This document shows, piece by piece, positions 44,018-52,836 of a stretch of 64,000 bases of DNA. Each line of letters opens with the position of its first letter. Positions within the stretch are counted from its first letter, which is position 1. Source of the stretch: JAVBNT01 sp031551355 (lineage in GTDB: Bacteria; Vulcanimicrobiota; CADAWZ01); NCBI GenBank assembly GCA_031551355.1, contig JAVBNT010000001.1, forward strand, positions 1-64,000, in the 5' to 3' direction. The translations under genes were made by a program, and so were the position numbers. The notes beneath the pieces were generated by a model. It was not told where the DNA came from and ran no database searches. It saw only the letters and a program-made list of their open reading frames with translations.

Positions 44018-46207
44018 TTGGGTAAAATACAATGTCCTGCATGTTCGTCTATGGTGGATGAAGGTATGCTTTTTTGCCCAAATTGCTTTGAAGAGTTTGG
44101 GACTGCGCAGGAAGATGCATCCGAACAGCCCTCTGATTCCGGTGAAAAAAAATCTGCTCCCGCTGCGGATGGTAAAATTGTATGTTCCGAATGCGGTAAA
44201 GAGTCTGATAGGGGGATGCTTTTTTGTCCTAACTGTTTTAATGAGTTTAATGCTCCCGATTCGGAAATTTCAGACCCCGGTGCTTCGGATGATGACGAAG
44301 ATGAAGAAGAAGAAGAAATAGATCCTTCCCTTTTGATTGACAAACGCTATAAGATCGTAGAGACCTATAAAGTCACGTGCAATAACTCAATTTATAAAGT
44401 CCAGGATATGATGGATAAGGGAAATTTTTATTCTCTAAGGGAGTTTATCCTAACGGGCGACGCTCTTGCTAAAAGCGATGAAATTATTGAAGCTTTTGAA
44501 AGTAGAGTAGAGGGTTTTCTAAAGATTTCACACCCGTATATTGCCAAAATTTTTGACTATTTCCATACTCAGAACAGCCTTTTTATTGTATATGAATATT
44601 CTGAGGGCGAGACGCTTGCCAAGTTTTTGGAGCATTTTCATTCACGTCTCGGACATGCCCTGCCTGAGGGGATGCTTGTGCAGATTGCGCTGAAATTGTG
44701 TGATATTTTGGAGTACCTGCACTCTATGGAACCGGAACCGCTTTATTGTATTGATATAAGGCCCTCATCGCTGGTGGTTTCCTCTGATGCTTCAGAAGTA
44801 TATTTCCTAAACATCGGGATCCCGTATATACTTGATTTGTTGAACGAGTATAGTGACAGTGACGACGAAGATGATGAGTCAATGGGTTCAGCGTTCAGGA
44901 GCCCTAAGCGCGACATCTGGTGTGTGGCGTCACTTATTTATTTCCTTATTTCCGGTTTGGATCTGCAAAGATTTGACTCTCTGTCTCATAATGCGATTAA
45001 AGATATAAGGCCTGATTTGAGTAAAGCTTTTTGTGATGTGATATCCAATGCTCTTGGAGAGAACAGACAGTCCAATTATTCCAGTGCCGGGGATTTCCGG
45101 ACGGCTCTTCTTGAAAAATGTAAGCCGCGTCAGCTTGAGAGTTATGATTTTTATTACAAGTTTATCGGGTTTGATAAGACGTTGTATGAGTGGAATGCTT
45201 TTCTGTGTAATTCCGGCAGGACCTCCAGTATCGGCCGAAGCCCTTCGGTGCCGATGCAGAGCCTTTGGAGATTTAATATTCCTTCCTGTGCCAGTGCCTC
45301 TGTCGTTCCGATTAAAGATTCGGTCGCGGTAGCTTTGAATGACGGACAAATTTTTACGGTTGATGTGAATGAAGGCAAGCTTGTATGGAATTGCCATGTA
45401 AAGGACTATGTAAACTCTCTTGTTGTCCGGGGCGACAAAATTTTTACGAGTACATCTTCATCTTCAGCTCTTTTCTGTCTGGCACCGGGAAATCAAAATC
45501 CCGGAGTTTGGAAAACCAATATCGACGGCATGCTGATGTCAGGACCGATTGTTGAAGGCAATAATTTGTATCAGCTTTCTTATGATTCATGTATTTTTGC
45601 CCTTAACAGTGAGACCGGTTCTCTTTTATGGAAAGAAAATATTGACGTTAAGGCAATTGCTCCGCTTTTATTTTGTGACGGATTTTTGTATTTTGGTGCC
45701 TTGAACGGCATTATATATGCTTTTAATATAGAGAGCAGAAAAATCCAGTGGCAGTATAATACGGGAAGCAGCGTTTCTCTTGCTTGTTCGGCATATGAGG
45801 ACAGTCTTATTGCCGTTACTACGACCGGTCAGCTTTGTTCAATAGACCGCCTTAGTTCTTCAATTAACTGGAAAATTGATTTGGAAGATGTTTTGACGTC
45901 GCCTGTCAGGGTTGGGCGCAATATGTATTTGTGTATTACCCAAAAAGGAATTATGCACAATATTTCTCCCGATGGAAAAGTTATATGGAGGCTGAAATTA
46001 GGAGCCGTAGGTGAATACAGCTATAGTGTGACCAACAACAGGGCTTATGTTTTTTCACCTGACGGACGTATAATGGCAATAGATTTATATTCGGGAAAAC
46101 TTGCAGATAAAATGCCCATGAAGGAAAAAGTTATATCTCCTCCCCTTATTTATGATGGAAAACTTATATTTGTAACCAACAGCGGTTCCCTATACTGTTA
46201 TGGATAA
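44018..46207 (+). CDS. Zinc-ribbon/pseudokinase/PQQ-propeller protein
   Basis: 729 residues from a TTG with CGGAGG upstream. Two zinc ribbons open the protein: C6, C9, C20, C23 and C56, C59, C70, C73. A very acidic linker follows (about 85-108). Residues 108 to about 350 fold like a Ser/Thr protein kinase, with a Y-x-YSEGETLAKFL hinge. The catalytic loop has D246 in IDIRP (Arg for Lys), the DFG motif reads LNIG with N265, the VAIK Lys is Arg near 141, and the Gly-rich loop is missing. It is probably a pseudokinase. The C-terminal 330 residues are PQQ-like propeller blades (LNSETGSLLWK and others), as in the gene at 40830. Confidence 0.85.
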   Translation: MGKIQCPACSSMVDEGMLFCPNCFEEFGTAQEDASEQPSDSGEKKSAPAADGKIVCSECGKESDRGMLFCPNCFNEFNAPDSEISDPGASDDDEDEEEEEIDPSLLIDKRYKIVETYKVTCNNSIYKVQDMMDKGNFYSLREFILTGDALAKSDEIIEAFESRVEGFLKISHPYIAKIFDYFHTQNSLFIVYEYSEGETLAKFLEHFHSRLGHALPEGMLVQIALKLCDILEYLHSMEPEPLYCIDIRPSSLVVSSDASEVYFLNIGIPYILDLLNEYSDSDDEDDESMGSAFRSPKRDIWCVASLIYFLISGLDLQRFDSLSHNAIKDIRPDLSKAFCDVISNALGENRQSNYSSAGDFRTALLEKCKPRQLESYDFYYKFIGFDKTLYEWNAFLCNSGRTSSIGRSPSVPMQSLWRFNIPSCASASVVPIKDSVAVALNDGQIFTVDVNEGKLVWNCHVKDYVNSLVVRGDKIFTSTSSSSALFCLAPGNQNPGVWKTNIDGMLMSGPIVEGNNLYQLSYDSCIFALNSETGSLLWKENIDVKAIAPLLFCDGFLYFGALNGIIYAFNIESRKIQWQYNTGSSVSLACSAYEDSLIAVTTTGQLCSIDRLSSSINWKIDLEDVLTSPVRVGRNMYLCITQKGIMHNISPDGKVIWRLKLGAVGEYSYSVTNNRAYVFSPDGRIMAIDLYSGKLADKMPMKEKVISPPLIYDGKLIFVTNSGSLYCYG

Positions 46208-46210
46208 AAC

Positions 46211-47398
46211 TTAGCCAAGTAAACGTAATATTGTCTTTTTTACCATTTCAAATTCGTTCCTGTTTAATGTGCCCTGACACATTACGGCACTTCCTCCGCC
46301 TTTGCCATTAAAAGATGCATTAATTTCGCAGCAGATTTTTTTTGTGTCAACTCCGCTTAGATTATTTTTAGCGAGTACGTAACTTAATTTTCCCTCTTTG
46401 CTGCTAAACAGAGCCGCAAAGATATTGTCTTTTTTTATAAGAATATCGGCTGTTTGTCTGAGTTCGCCCTCATAGACATTTTCTTTAAATATACATACAA
46501 CCGGTATACCGTTGATATTTTCTGTTTGACCGAGAAATTTTTCTGCCTGAAATGATACTATTTGCTTTCTCAATTCGGCAACTTCATGCTTTAGCCAGGT
46601 AATTTCCTGACAATTATTTTTGACGCACCTTACGGCATCGCCTGGTTTTGATGAAAATAGCAAAGAAATTTCTGAGACAGAATCGTGTTTTTCCATATAA
46701 TCGTCAAGTGCCTGCCTGCCGGCCAGAAAGGTTATTCTGGATCCTTTCTTATAGCGTTTGACGTCCGTTATTTTAAACAACCCTATTTCTCCGGTGAATT
46801 TTACGTGCGTTCCGCAGCATGCAGTTATGTCACTGTCTCCTATTTCTACAATTCTCAGCCCTTCATTTACCTCAACTTTTTTTCTTAGTTTGAGTGACTG
46901 CAGCTCCTGGTTGGAAGGGAAAAAAGTTTTCACATTAACGTTGCTATAAATGTTTTTATTTACAAAGTATTCGGACTCTTTTGTTATTTCACCGTTTATT
47001 TCACTGTCCAGATCTATAGTATTGAACTGTTTTCCTATATGGAAGCCAACGTTTTTTAATTTATATCCGTTTTGAAAAAATGATGATAATATATGTTCCG
47101 CAGTGTGTATCTGCATGTATTGGAACCGGGTCTCAAAATCTATTTTTCCGTTTATTTCTTCACCAACGTTAAACGGTGCGTCGCATACATGAAAAACAGA
47201 TTCGCGTAATTCGAATACGTATGAGACTCTAATTCCGTTTATATACCCCGTGTCGGATGGTTGCCCTCCGCTTTCCGGGAAAAAACATGTTCTATCGAGC
47301 TCTACTGCGTATTTGCCTTCATGCGCTTTTATACTTATTACTTTTGCTGTAAATTTTTTTAAGTAAGCATCCAGATTGTATAATTTTATAGTAGGCAT
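46211..47398 (-). CDS. AlaX-type alanyl-tRNA editing protein
   Basis: 395-residue stand-alone editing protein that hydrolyses mischarged Ser- or Gly-tRNA(Ala). The zinc-site ligands are visible as H98 and H102 (HTAEH) and the CCGTH motif with C194/C195 and H198. An SGGQPSDTG motif lies near residue 43. A DHHA1-like region at the end contains GKGGGSAVMCQG, like AlaRS C-Ala domains. The length matches the AlaX-L group. Its stop is three bases from the convergent pseudokinase stop. Confidence 0.9.
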   Translation of the reverse strand: MPTIKLYNLDAYLKKFTAKVISIKAHEGKYAVELDRTCFFPESGGQPSDTGYINGIRVSYVFELRESVFHVCDAPFNVGEEINGKIDFETRFQYMQIHTAEHILSSFFQNGYKLKNVGFHIGKQFNTIDLDSEINGEITKESEYFVNKNIYSNVNVKTFFPSNQELQSLKLRKKVEVNEGLRIVEIGDSDITACCGTHVKFTGEIGLFKITDVKRYKKGSRITFLAGRQALDDYMEKHDSVSEISLLFSSKPGDAVRCVKNNCQEITWLKHEVAELRKQIVSFQAEKFLGQTENINGIPVVCIFKENVYEGELRQTADILIKKDNIFAALFSSKEGKLSYVLAKNNLSGVDTKKICCEINASFNGKGGGSAVMCQGTLNRNEFEMVKKTILRLLG

Positions 47399-47423
47399 CT
47401 TTATTTTTTTAAGAGGACATTTT

Positions 47424-48329
47424 TTAGTTGAGCCTGCGCACAGCGCTTAAGCGCTGTCCCCAATAACCACCTTTTAAAGAATCGGTCTGTACGGTCTTGT
47501 TTGAGGTACATCTATGTGTGAATTTGCCGTCACCGACATATATTCCTACATGTGTGAATTCGCCTTTGGTATACGTGTCTCTGAAATATACGAGATCACC
47601 CGGTTTTAGGTTGTTAAGGTTGCCGGGGTCTATTTTTTCACCATATTTTTGCAGGGAGGTACACCCTGTCTGGTGTTTAAAACCGGCTGGTGCAACTCCT
47701 GATTCTTCGATAACCGTACTTACCCAATCGGCACATCTTCTGCTTTGCCCGGCTTTAAATGCAACTCCGTCCCATTTCAGAGCTGAATTTGCGAGCTGGC
47801 TTCCTTTGTCGGAATTGTATGCTGCATTTGATGAAACACCTCCTGTGACGGTGCTGCCTGAGGAAGCTGTGTTGCCGCCGTTTGCCGCTGTTGCGGAAGC
47901 CGCGCCTGGAGATGTTCCGTAAGACGCGTTTCCGTAAGACTGCTGGCTTCCGTTTTGCATCATCATCATCATCATTTGCATCATCATCATCATTAACTGC
48001 ATCATTTGCTGCTGTTGCCGGAGCATTCCGGCAAACATACTCCCGGCCTGACAGCAGCAACCGCTGAATCCCGGTGTCATTCCGAATCCCTGGCCATATC
48101 CCGGAAATATTCCATTGCCTGAGGATAAACCTTCCGCAAAGGGAGATCGTGTTAAAGCCATTGATGGTGATTGGCTGTTTTTACTTTCCGTGTCTTTGCT
48201 GAAATTTGATATATCTGTCAGGTTTAGTGCCGAGTTTAGATTTCTGTTGATGTTTAGTCCGGAATTCATCCCCATATTCATTGTGTTCATAGGATTTGCA
48301 AAATTTGACATCGTGCCGAAAATATTCAT
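47424..48329 (-). CDS. NlpC/P60 protein with Met/Gln tract
   Basis: 301 residues. The C-terminal domain (about 185-301) is NlpC/P60 with catalytic C199 (RRCADWVS), H260 (FTHVGIYVGDG) and H272 (THRC). The first 180 residues are Asn/Met/Gly-rich, with a PGFSGCC segment at 86-92 and a long run of Met and Gln at about 104-124. No signal peptide is seen. It lies 25 bases after the AlaX start, in the same direction. The paralogous gene is next upstream (48562-49521). A peptidoglycan or cell-end role is suggested by the domain, but export is unexplained. Confidence 0.85.
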   Translation of the reverse strand: MNIFGTMSNFANPMNTMNMGMNSGLNINRNLNSALNLTDISNFSKDTESKNSQSPSMALTRSPFAEGLSSGNGIFPGYGQGFGMTPGFSGCCCQAGSMFAGMLRQQQQMMQLMMMMMQMMMMMMQNGSQQSYGNASYGTSPGAASATAANGGNTASSGSTVTGGVSSNAAYNSDKGSQLANSALKWDGVAFKAGQSRRCADWVSTVIEESGVAPAGFKHQTGCTSLQKYGEKIDPGNLNNLKPGDLVYFRDTYTKGEFTHVGIYVGDGKFTHRCTSNKTVQTDSLKGGYWGQRLSAVRRLN

Positions 48330-48371
48330 AATGATTTATCCATCTCCATGCCTAACATAATTTGTTTGCTT

Positions 48372-48382
48372 TATTATACCAT
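48372..48382 (-). promoter_or_regulatory. Extended -10 upstream of the first NlpC/P60 gene
   Basis: TGGTATAAT on the minus strand (TATAAT complement at 48373-48378). The gene starts 43 bases downstream. No clear -35. Confidence 0.4.
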
Positions 48383-48496
48383 TTTTTGTTGACTTGAATA
48401 TTGAACAAAAAGTAAATTTATTTAACAAAGGTTTAAATATTTTATTTTATCATTAATATGTCTGAAGCAGGTTGTAATTATTAAAGGTTCTGCGAA

Positions 48497-48530
48497 TTAA
48501 AAAAGACCCGGTTCTGGAACCGAATCTTTT
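48497..48530 (-). terminator. Terminator of the second NlpC/P60 gene
   Basis: Arms 48501-48514 and 48517-48530 pair in two blocks (AAAAGA/TCTTTT and CGGTTC/GAACCG) with a 2-by-2 internal mismatch. On the minus strand it is followed by a T-run. Confidence 0.6.
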
Positions 48531-48561
48531 CCTTAATTTACATCTTTGCTCTTTCCGTGAC

Positions 48562-49521
48562 TTACATCTGTCTTGGTCTTCCAAAAGAAACCTGATTGGC
48601 ACTTTGAAAAATATTTCTGTGAACAACCTGCCCTTTTGAAGAACTGGCGTCAATGACCTTGCCATTTCCGGCATAGATACCAACGTGTGTGATGTTCTTG
48701 TAGCGTCCGTTAGGCTTGTGTGACCAGAATACGAGATCTCCGGGCTGTAACTGATCTCTTGTTACTGCCATCCCGTTCTGCTCACAATATCTTGCCTGTT
48801 CGGCAGCGGTGCGCGGCAGGTTAATGCCTTTTTGTTTGTAAGCCCATTGTGTTAGATATGAACAGTCTGTAAATCTGCCTTTGCCTGCCAGAGGCTGACT
48901 GTAAGGATCTCCTATTCTGGAAGCCGCCAGTCTTACAACGTCTCCTCCGACGCCGTTGGAACCGAATTGATTTAACGGTGTCGATGAATATATATTCTGC
49001 ATAGAACCTGTATTAGGGAGGTAGGCACCGGCAGGAAGCTGGGTTCCGGGAACCATATTCATTCCGGGAATATTTCCGTTCATCATAGGGTAGCCCATCC
49101 CGTTATTTTGGTATCCGCCCATTCCCTGTTGCTGCATCATAGACTGCATTTGCATAAGCATCATCATCATCATCATCATTTGCTGCTGTTGTTGCTGCTG
49201 CTGCATTTGCTGCAGCACTCCGCCGAACATACTTCCCATTTGATTACAGCATCCGCCGAATCCGGGAATCATTCCCATTCCCATTCCAAATCCCATATTA
49301 CTGGCAAACGGGGACTGCATTGAATTAAACATACTGGGATTGTATATGTTATTATTGCACATATTTCCCGAAAAGACCATTCCATCAGTCATTCCCGGCA
49401 TCATTCGGTTTAAGTTGATGTTTATGCCTATACCGAGATTGAACCCGGAGTTCATACCCATCATGCCCATTGTGCTGAAATTATTGAGCATATTGCCCAT
49501 TCCGCCCAGAATATTCATCAT
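48562..49521 (-). CDS. Second NlpC/P60 protein with Gln/Met tract
   Basis: 319 residues, paralogue of the gene at 47424. The NlpC/P60 domain (about 190-319) has catalytic C220 (FTDCSYL) and H279 (NITHVGIYAGNG); the third position reads VIDAS (Asp) where His is usual. The long N-terminal part is Met/Asn/Gly-rich, with PGFGGCC at 86-92, exactly as in the paralogue. It also holds a run of ten Gln then eight Met near 106-123, encoded by CTG and CAT trinucleotide repeats. No signal peptide. AAGGAGG precedes two adjacent ATGs. An extended -10 (TGTTATAAT) is upstream. Confidence 0.85.
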   Translation of the reverse strand: MMNILGGMGNMLNNFSTMGMMGMNSGFNLGIGININLNRMMPGMTDGMVFSGNMCNNNIYNPSMFNSMQSPFASNMGFGMGMGMIPGFGGCCNQMGSMFGGVLQQMQQQQQQQQMMMMMMMLMQMQSMMQQQGMGGYQNNGMGYPMMNGNIPGMNMVPGTQLPAGAYLPNTGSMQNIYSSTPLNQFGSNGVGGDVVRLAASRIGDPYSQPLAGKGRFTDCSYLTQWAYKQKGINLPRTAAEQARYCEQNGMAVTRDQLQPGDLVFWSHKPNGRYKNITHVGIYAGNGKVIDASSSKGQVVHRNIFQSANQVSFGRPRQM

Positions 49522-49582
49522 TAGCCTCCTTGCATAAACCTTGAGATGACTGAAAATTTGTATCTCAACAGATATTTTCTAT

Positions 49583-49592
49583 ATTATAACAC
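49583..49592 (-). promoter_or_regulatory. Extended -10 upstream of the second NlpC/P60 gene
   Basis: TGTTATAAT on the minus strand, 62 bases before the start codon. The same extended form precedes the paralogue. Confidence 0.4.
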
Positions 49593-49646
49593 AAACCAGT
49601 GGAGAATATGTTAAACAAAAGTTAATTTTTATCCTTAATTAAGCTG

Positions 49647-50855
49647 TTACTTGACACCGAGTGATTTGAAAATGATATTGATCATGTGTATTTTTGACAG
49701 GTAGATTGATAAAGCCGCGATTACAATTGATACCGGAGTGACGATAGCTGCGCTCCATGTTTCTTTTATGTCATATACGACTGAATAACCTCTTATGGCG
49801 ACAAAACACGCATAAAAAAAACAGAAGGCAGCGGTGTAAGGTATAACCTGTTTGGAGGTGTTTGTCCAGGCGGTAAGGGAACCGCAGAACTGCATCCAGT
49901 AGTTAAACCCGGTCCATAATAGAGCAACTACCAAAAATAACAGCGATGCCGCTCCGACAGAGTAACATAAAATTGACAATGAGTCGCCGTAACGTTCTTT
50001 TCCCTTTGATTTCAAATTCATACTTTTTGAAAGAATATGCAGAATAAGCGCGGAAACGGGTATTATAATAACCAAAAATATGATAAATACCGGTGCCGTA
50101 TCCTTTAATACTGAATAGAAATGAGGCATTGATTTTTTGCTTTGCCAGAAAAGGTACAATGCGTAGGAAAAAACGGAAAATACCAGCATAAAATTGTATG
50201 CCAGCATACTGTTGAGAAATGTTGTCTCGAAAAAATAATAGGGCCTTAGCAACAATTTTACCAGATCTTCAAGAAAGGAAGTCTGCAGCACAAAATGTTC
50301 ACCAGTTTCGACGGCAGATTTCTCCGTGACAGTTGTTTTGTCTGCTTTGCCCGTAAATCTCTGATAAACCTTTTCTTTTTGCTGATAAACTTTCTCCTTG
50401 GTAATTTTATGTGAAAGAGGTTTCTGGGACTGTTGTTCGATTTTTTTTACGGCCGGTTCTTCGGCGGTCTCCGCGGTGACCGTATCCTTAACTGTCTCTT
50501 CGATTGCTGTCTCCGCTGTCATTCCTGCGGGCACAGCTTCCGTTGATTCGGCCGCAGCCTTACCCTGCTTACCTTTTTTGTCTTTGAGCTCGGCCTTTTG
50601 TTTTTTTGATTTTTTCCCTTTAGAAGGGTTTCTGTCGATATTTGTTTCTGCTGAATTAGCGGCGGCTATTTTGATTTTTTTCTTTATATCGGCAATATCT
50701 GCCTGACCGTCCAGATGCGTTTCCTTTGATTCCGGCACTGTTACGTCAGGGTTTGTGTATTTTATTACACCGCTTTCCTGAAGAGAATTGGAGATCTTTG
50801 ATTTTGCCTGATTTTTTTTACCGGATTTACCCGATTTTCCATGTTTTTTAGCCAT
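49647..50855 (-). CDS. Yip1-like membrane protein with charged N-terminal region
   Basis: 402 residues. The first 180 are Lys/Ala/Glu/Ser-rich, low complexity, and surely cytoplasmic. From about 195 a Yip1/YIF1-like domain starts with a LLRPYYFFET motif, followed by five hydrophobic segments. Yip1-like proteins in bacteria have no settled role. The HEAT-repeat gene starts upstream of it, 43 bases away, in the same direction, so both are probably co-transcribed. Confidence 0.75.
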   Translation of the reverse strand: MAKKHGKSGKSGKKNQAKSKISNSLQESGVIKYTNPDVTVPESKETHLDGQADIADIKKKIKIAAANSAETNIDRNPSKGKKSKKQKAELKDKKGKQGKAAAESTEAVPAGMTAETAIEETVKDTVTAETAEEPAVKKIEQQSQKPLSHKITKEKVYQQKEKVYQRFTGKADKTTVTEKSAVETGEHFVLQTSFLEDLVKLLLRPYYFFETTFLNSMLAYNFMLVFSVFSYALYLFWQSKKSMPHFYSVLKDTAPVFIIFLVIIIPVSALILHILSKSMNLKSKGKERYGDSLSILCYSVGAASLLFLVVALLWTGFNYWMQFCGSLTAWTNTSKQVIPYTAAFCFFYACFVAIRGYSVVYDIKETWSAAIVTPVSIVIAALSIYLSKIHMINIIFKSLGVK

Positions 50856-50897
50856 AAAATAAATTCCCCTTAATACCCCTTAATCTAAATTTATAAG

Positions 50898-52472
50898 CTA
50901 TTTTCCTATGGATCTGAGTATTCTTACTGCAGTATTCTTTACATTTTCAGAGAAGTCGCTCTCCGCCCGTTTGAGGTAGTCAAGTACTCTAACGTCTTTT
51001 ATTTGTCCCAGCGATTCGAGAATCATACATTTTACCATTTCTGACGGATCGGTAAATAAAGTATTACCCAGCGCGTCTATTACTTCTGTTTTTTTGTAAT
51101 TGCCGAGAGCCATTGCGGCACTGCCTCTTACATATTCATCTTCGTCACGCAAAGCATCGAACAGCGGCGGCATTGCCTTTTCCTCTGCAAGCCTTCCCAA
51201 TGAGCGGGCGGCATTGCCTCTAATATTTGAAGGTTCTTCAAAATCCGACAAAATAGCAATCAAAGCTTCTGAAACTCCGGGTTCTTTAAAATCTCCCAGC
51301 CCCATTATGACAAGATTTTTTACCTCTTCATGTTGATCATTAACCAGAGAACGCAACATATAGCCTGTTCCTGTTTTTTTCTGTTTTATTATTATCTTTG
51401 CTGCAGAAAAACGCTCTACCTCGTTGTCCGATGCTATAAGCTTTTTGAGATAGGTCTGTGTGTTGGGAAGGTCCAGCTCAACGATGGAATCCTCGAGTTT
51501 TGAACGCAACTGCTCGGCTGAAGTCCCCAGCAGTGACACCATTGCGTCAAGCACATCAAGCCTTTTGGTTTTTGCCAATGCCTTGGCGACAATAATTCTC
51601 TGTTCCTGAAACTCCTGCGGGTTGACCAATATCGTCAGAAGTTTTTCGATGGCTTTGTCGCTGCGTTTTTCACAGAGAGCCTGTACGCATGCAGCTTTTA
51701 TTGCCGGACTGTCTTTTTTCAGCCCGTCGATAAGAAAGTCAATTGTTTTTTCGCTTTTCGCTTTACCCATGGAGGCGTATATTGCCACAAGGTTTTCACC
51801 GAATTCTTTATCGACTCTGGCCATCAAAGGTTCGATAATTGCCGGAGAATCATAGCCGCCAAGAGCCTGTATTGCTCTTCTTCTGAGCGTATCGGAAGAA
51901 GATTCCGTGAGCATAATGAGGATATCCATGGCTTTTCTGCTCTCCGTCGAGCCCATCTCTTTTATTGCTTTTGCCCTTACGGTTTCATTGTCGTTGAAAA
52001 GTATATCTTTAAGATTCTGGACCAGAGGTGCCGTTAATCCCAGATATTCTCCGGCAAAGGCTCTTACTTTAGGAGACAGATCGTTGAGACTTTCTATCAG
52101 TGTTAGCATTGACTCGGGGGTTTTGAAGTCGGCCAGAGCCTGGACAATTGAAGAGCGTATTCCTTCAGAGTCGTCTTTCAGCTGGCTTATCAGGAGTCTT
52201 TCTACTTCAGGGACGGTATTGTGGGCCAGTGCCAGTGCGCAGGTAGATCTTATTCCTTCATCTTCAAATTGATCTTTAAGAATTTCAGACAAAATCTCAA
52301 TGGCTCTGTTTCTTTGCGGGTCGGAATTGATTCTTCCAAGTGCATATGTTGCTTTTTCCCGTGTTATCCTGTCTTTGTGGGTCGTTAAAATTTTTGCCAG
52401 GGATTCCACATCCTTGTTTTTTTCCAATTTGTCTATATTGGGTGGAAAATATTGTTTAAACATATCAAACAT
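50898..52472 (-). CDS. HEAT-repeat scaffold protein
   Basis: 524 residues made almost entirely of HEAT-like helical pairs (more than ten). Units contain the pattern V-R-x-x-A-x-x-A-L-G, for example VRGSAAMALGNYK and IRGNAARSLGRLA. No signal peptide or enzyme domain. It is a protein-binding solenoid. The Yip1-like membrane gene follows in the same direction. Confidence 0.85.
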   Translation of the reverse strand: MFDMFKQYFPPNIDKLEKNKDVESLAKILTTHKDRITREKATYALGRINSDPQRNRAIEILSEILKDQFEDEGIRSTCALALAHNTVPEVERLLISQLKDDSEGIRSSIVQALADFKTPESMLTLIESLNDLSPKVRAFAGEYLGLTAPLVQNLKDILFNDNETVRAKAIKEMGSTESRKAMDILIMLTESSSDTLRRRAIQALGGYDSPAIIEPLMARVDKEFGENLVAIYASMGKAKSEKTIDFLIDGLKKDSPAIKAACVQALCEKRSDKAIEKLLTILVNPQEFQEQRIIVAKALAKTKRLDVLDAMVSLLGTSAEQLRSKLEDSIVELDLPNTQTYLKKLIASDNEVERFSAAKIIIKQKKTGTGYMLRSLVNDQHEEVKNLVIMGLGDFKEPGVSEALIAILSDFEEPSNIRGNAARSLGRLAEEKAMPPLFDALRDEDEYVRGSAAMALGNYKKTEVIDALGNTLFTDPSEMVKCMILESLGQIKDVRVLDYLKRAESDFSENVKNTAVRILRSIGK

Positions 52473-52836
52473 AGTGTTGATTTTCCTCTGAATTCGATAA
52501 TTATTTGATAATAAGTTAATTTTGTATTTTTAAATGAAAAAAATACAAAATTAGCGCATTTAAAAATTCTTTTAATATATTAGGAATTCCTTTTTTCTAA
52601 AATCTTGTATTTGTGAAGATATTAATATCAGACTTACGGCGTAATTTTTGATTGCAAAATTTTTTAAGAAGGCGGCTCCGGCAATCTTTCCGGTAAGAGA
52701 ATAATATTTATTTGCTGCTTCTGAGGCTATTGTTTTTTTTCCCTTATCGTTGTAAAATATATATTCCTGACCTATTAATAATTCAGGTTCAACAATTCAG
52801 GTTTTTTATAAATTTTTATCTGAAAAGGAGTTTTAA
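52473..52836. other. Divergent region between HEAT and gluzincin genes
   Basis: 364 AT-rich bases. A CCTGA (52767-52771) can pair with either of two TCAGG words (in AATTCAGGTT at 52780-52789 and 52794-52803). The second is followed by T6, so alternative hairpins are conceivable ahead of the gluzincin. I see no RNA gene. Confidence 0.35.

Noticed and set aside
49130..49215. Repeat array (CRISPR-like or simple repeat) in CTG/CAT triplets
   Set aside because: It is coding: the triplets encode the Gln and Met runs of the NlpC/P60 protein, with no spacers.
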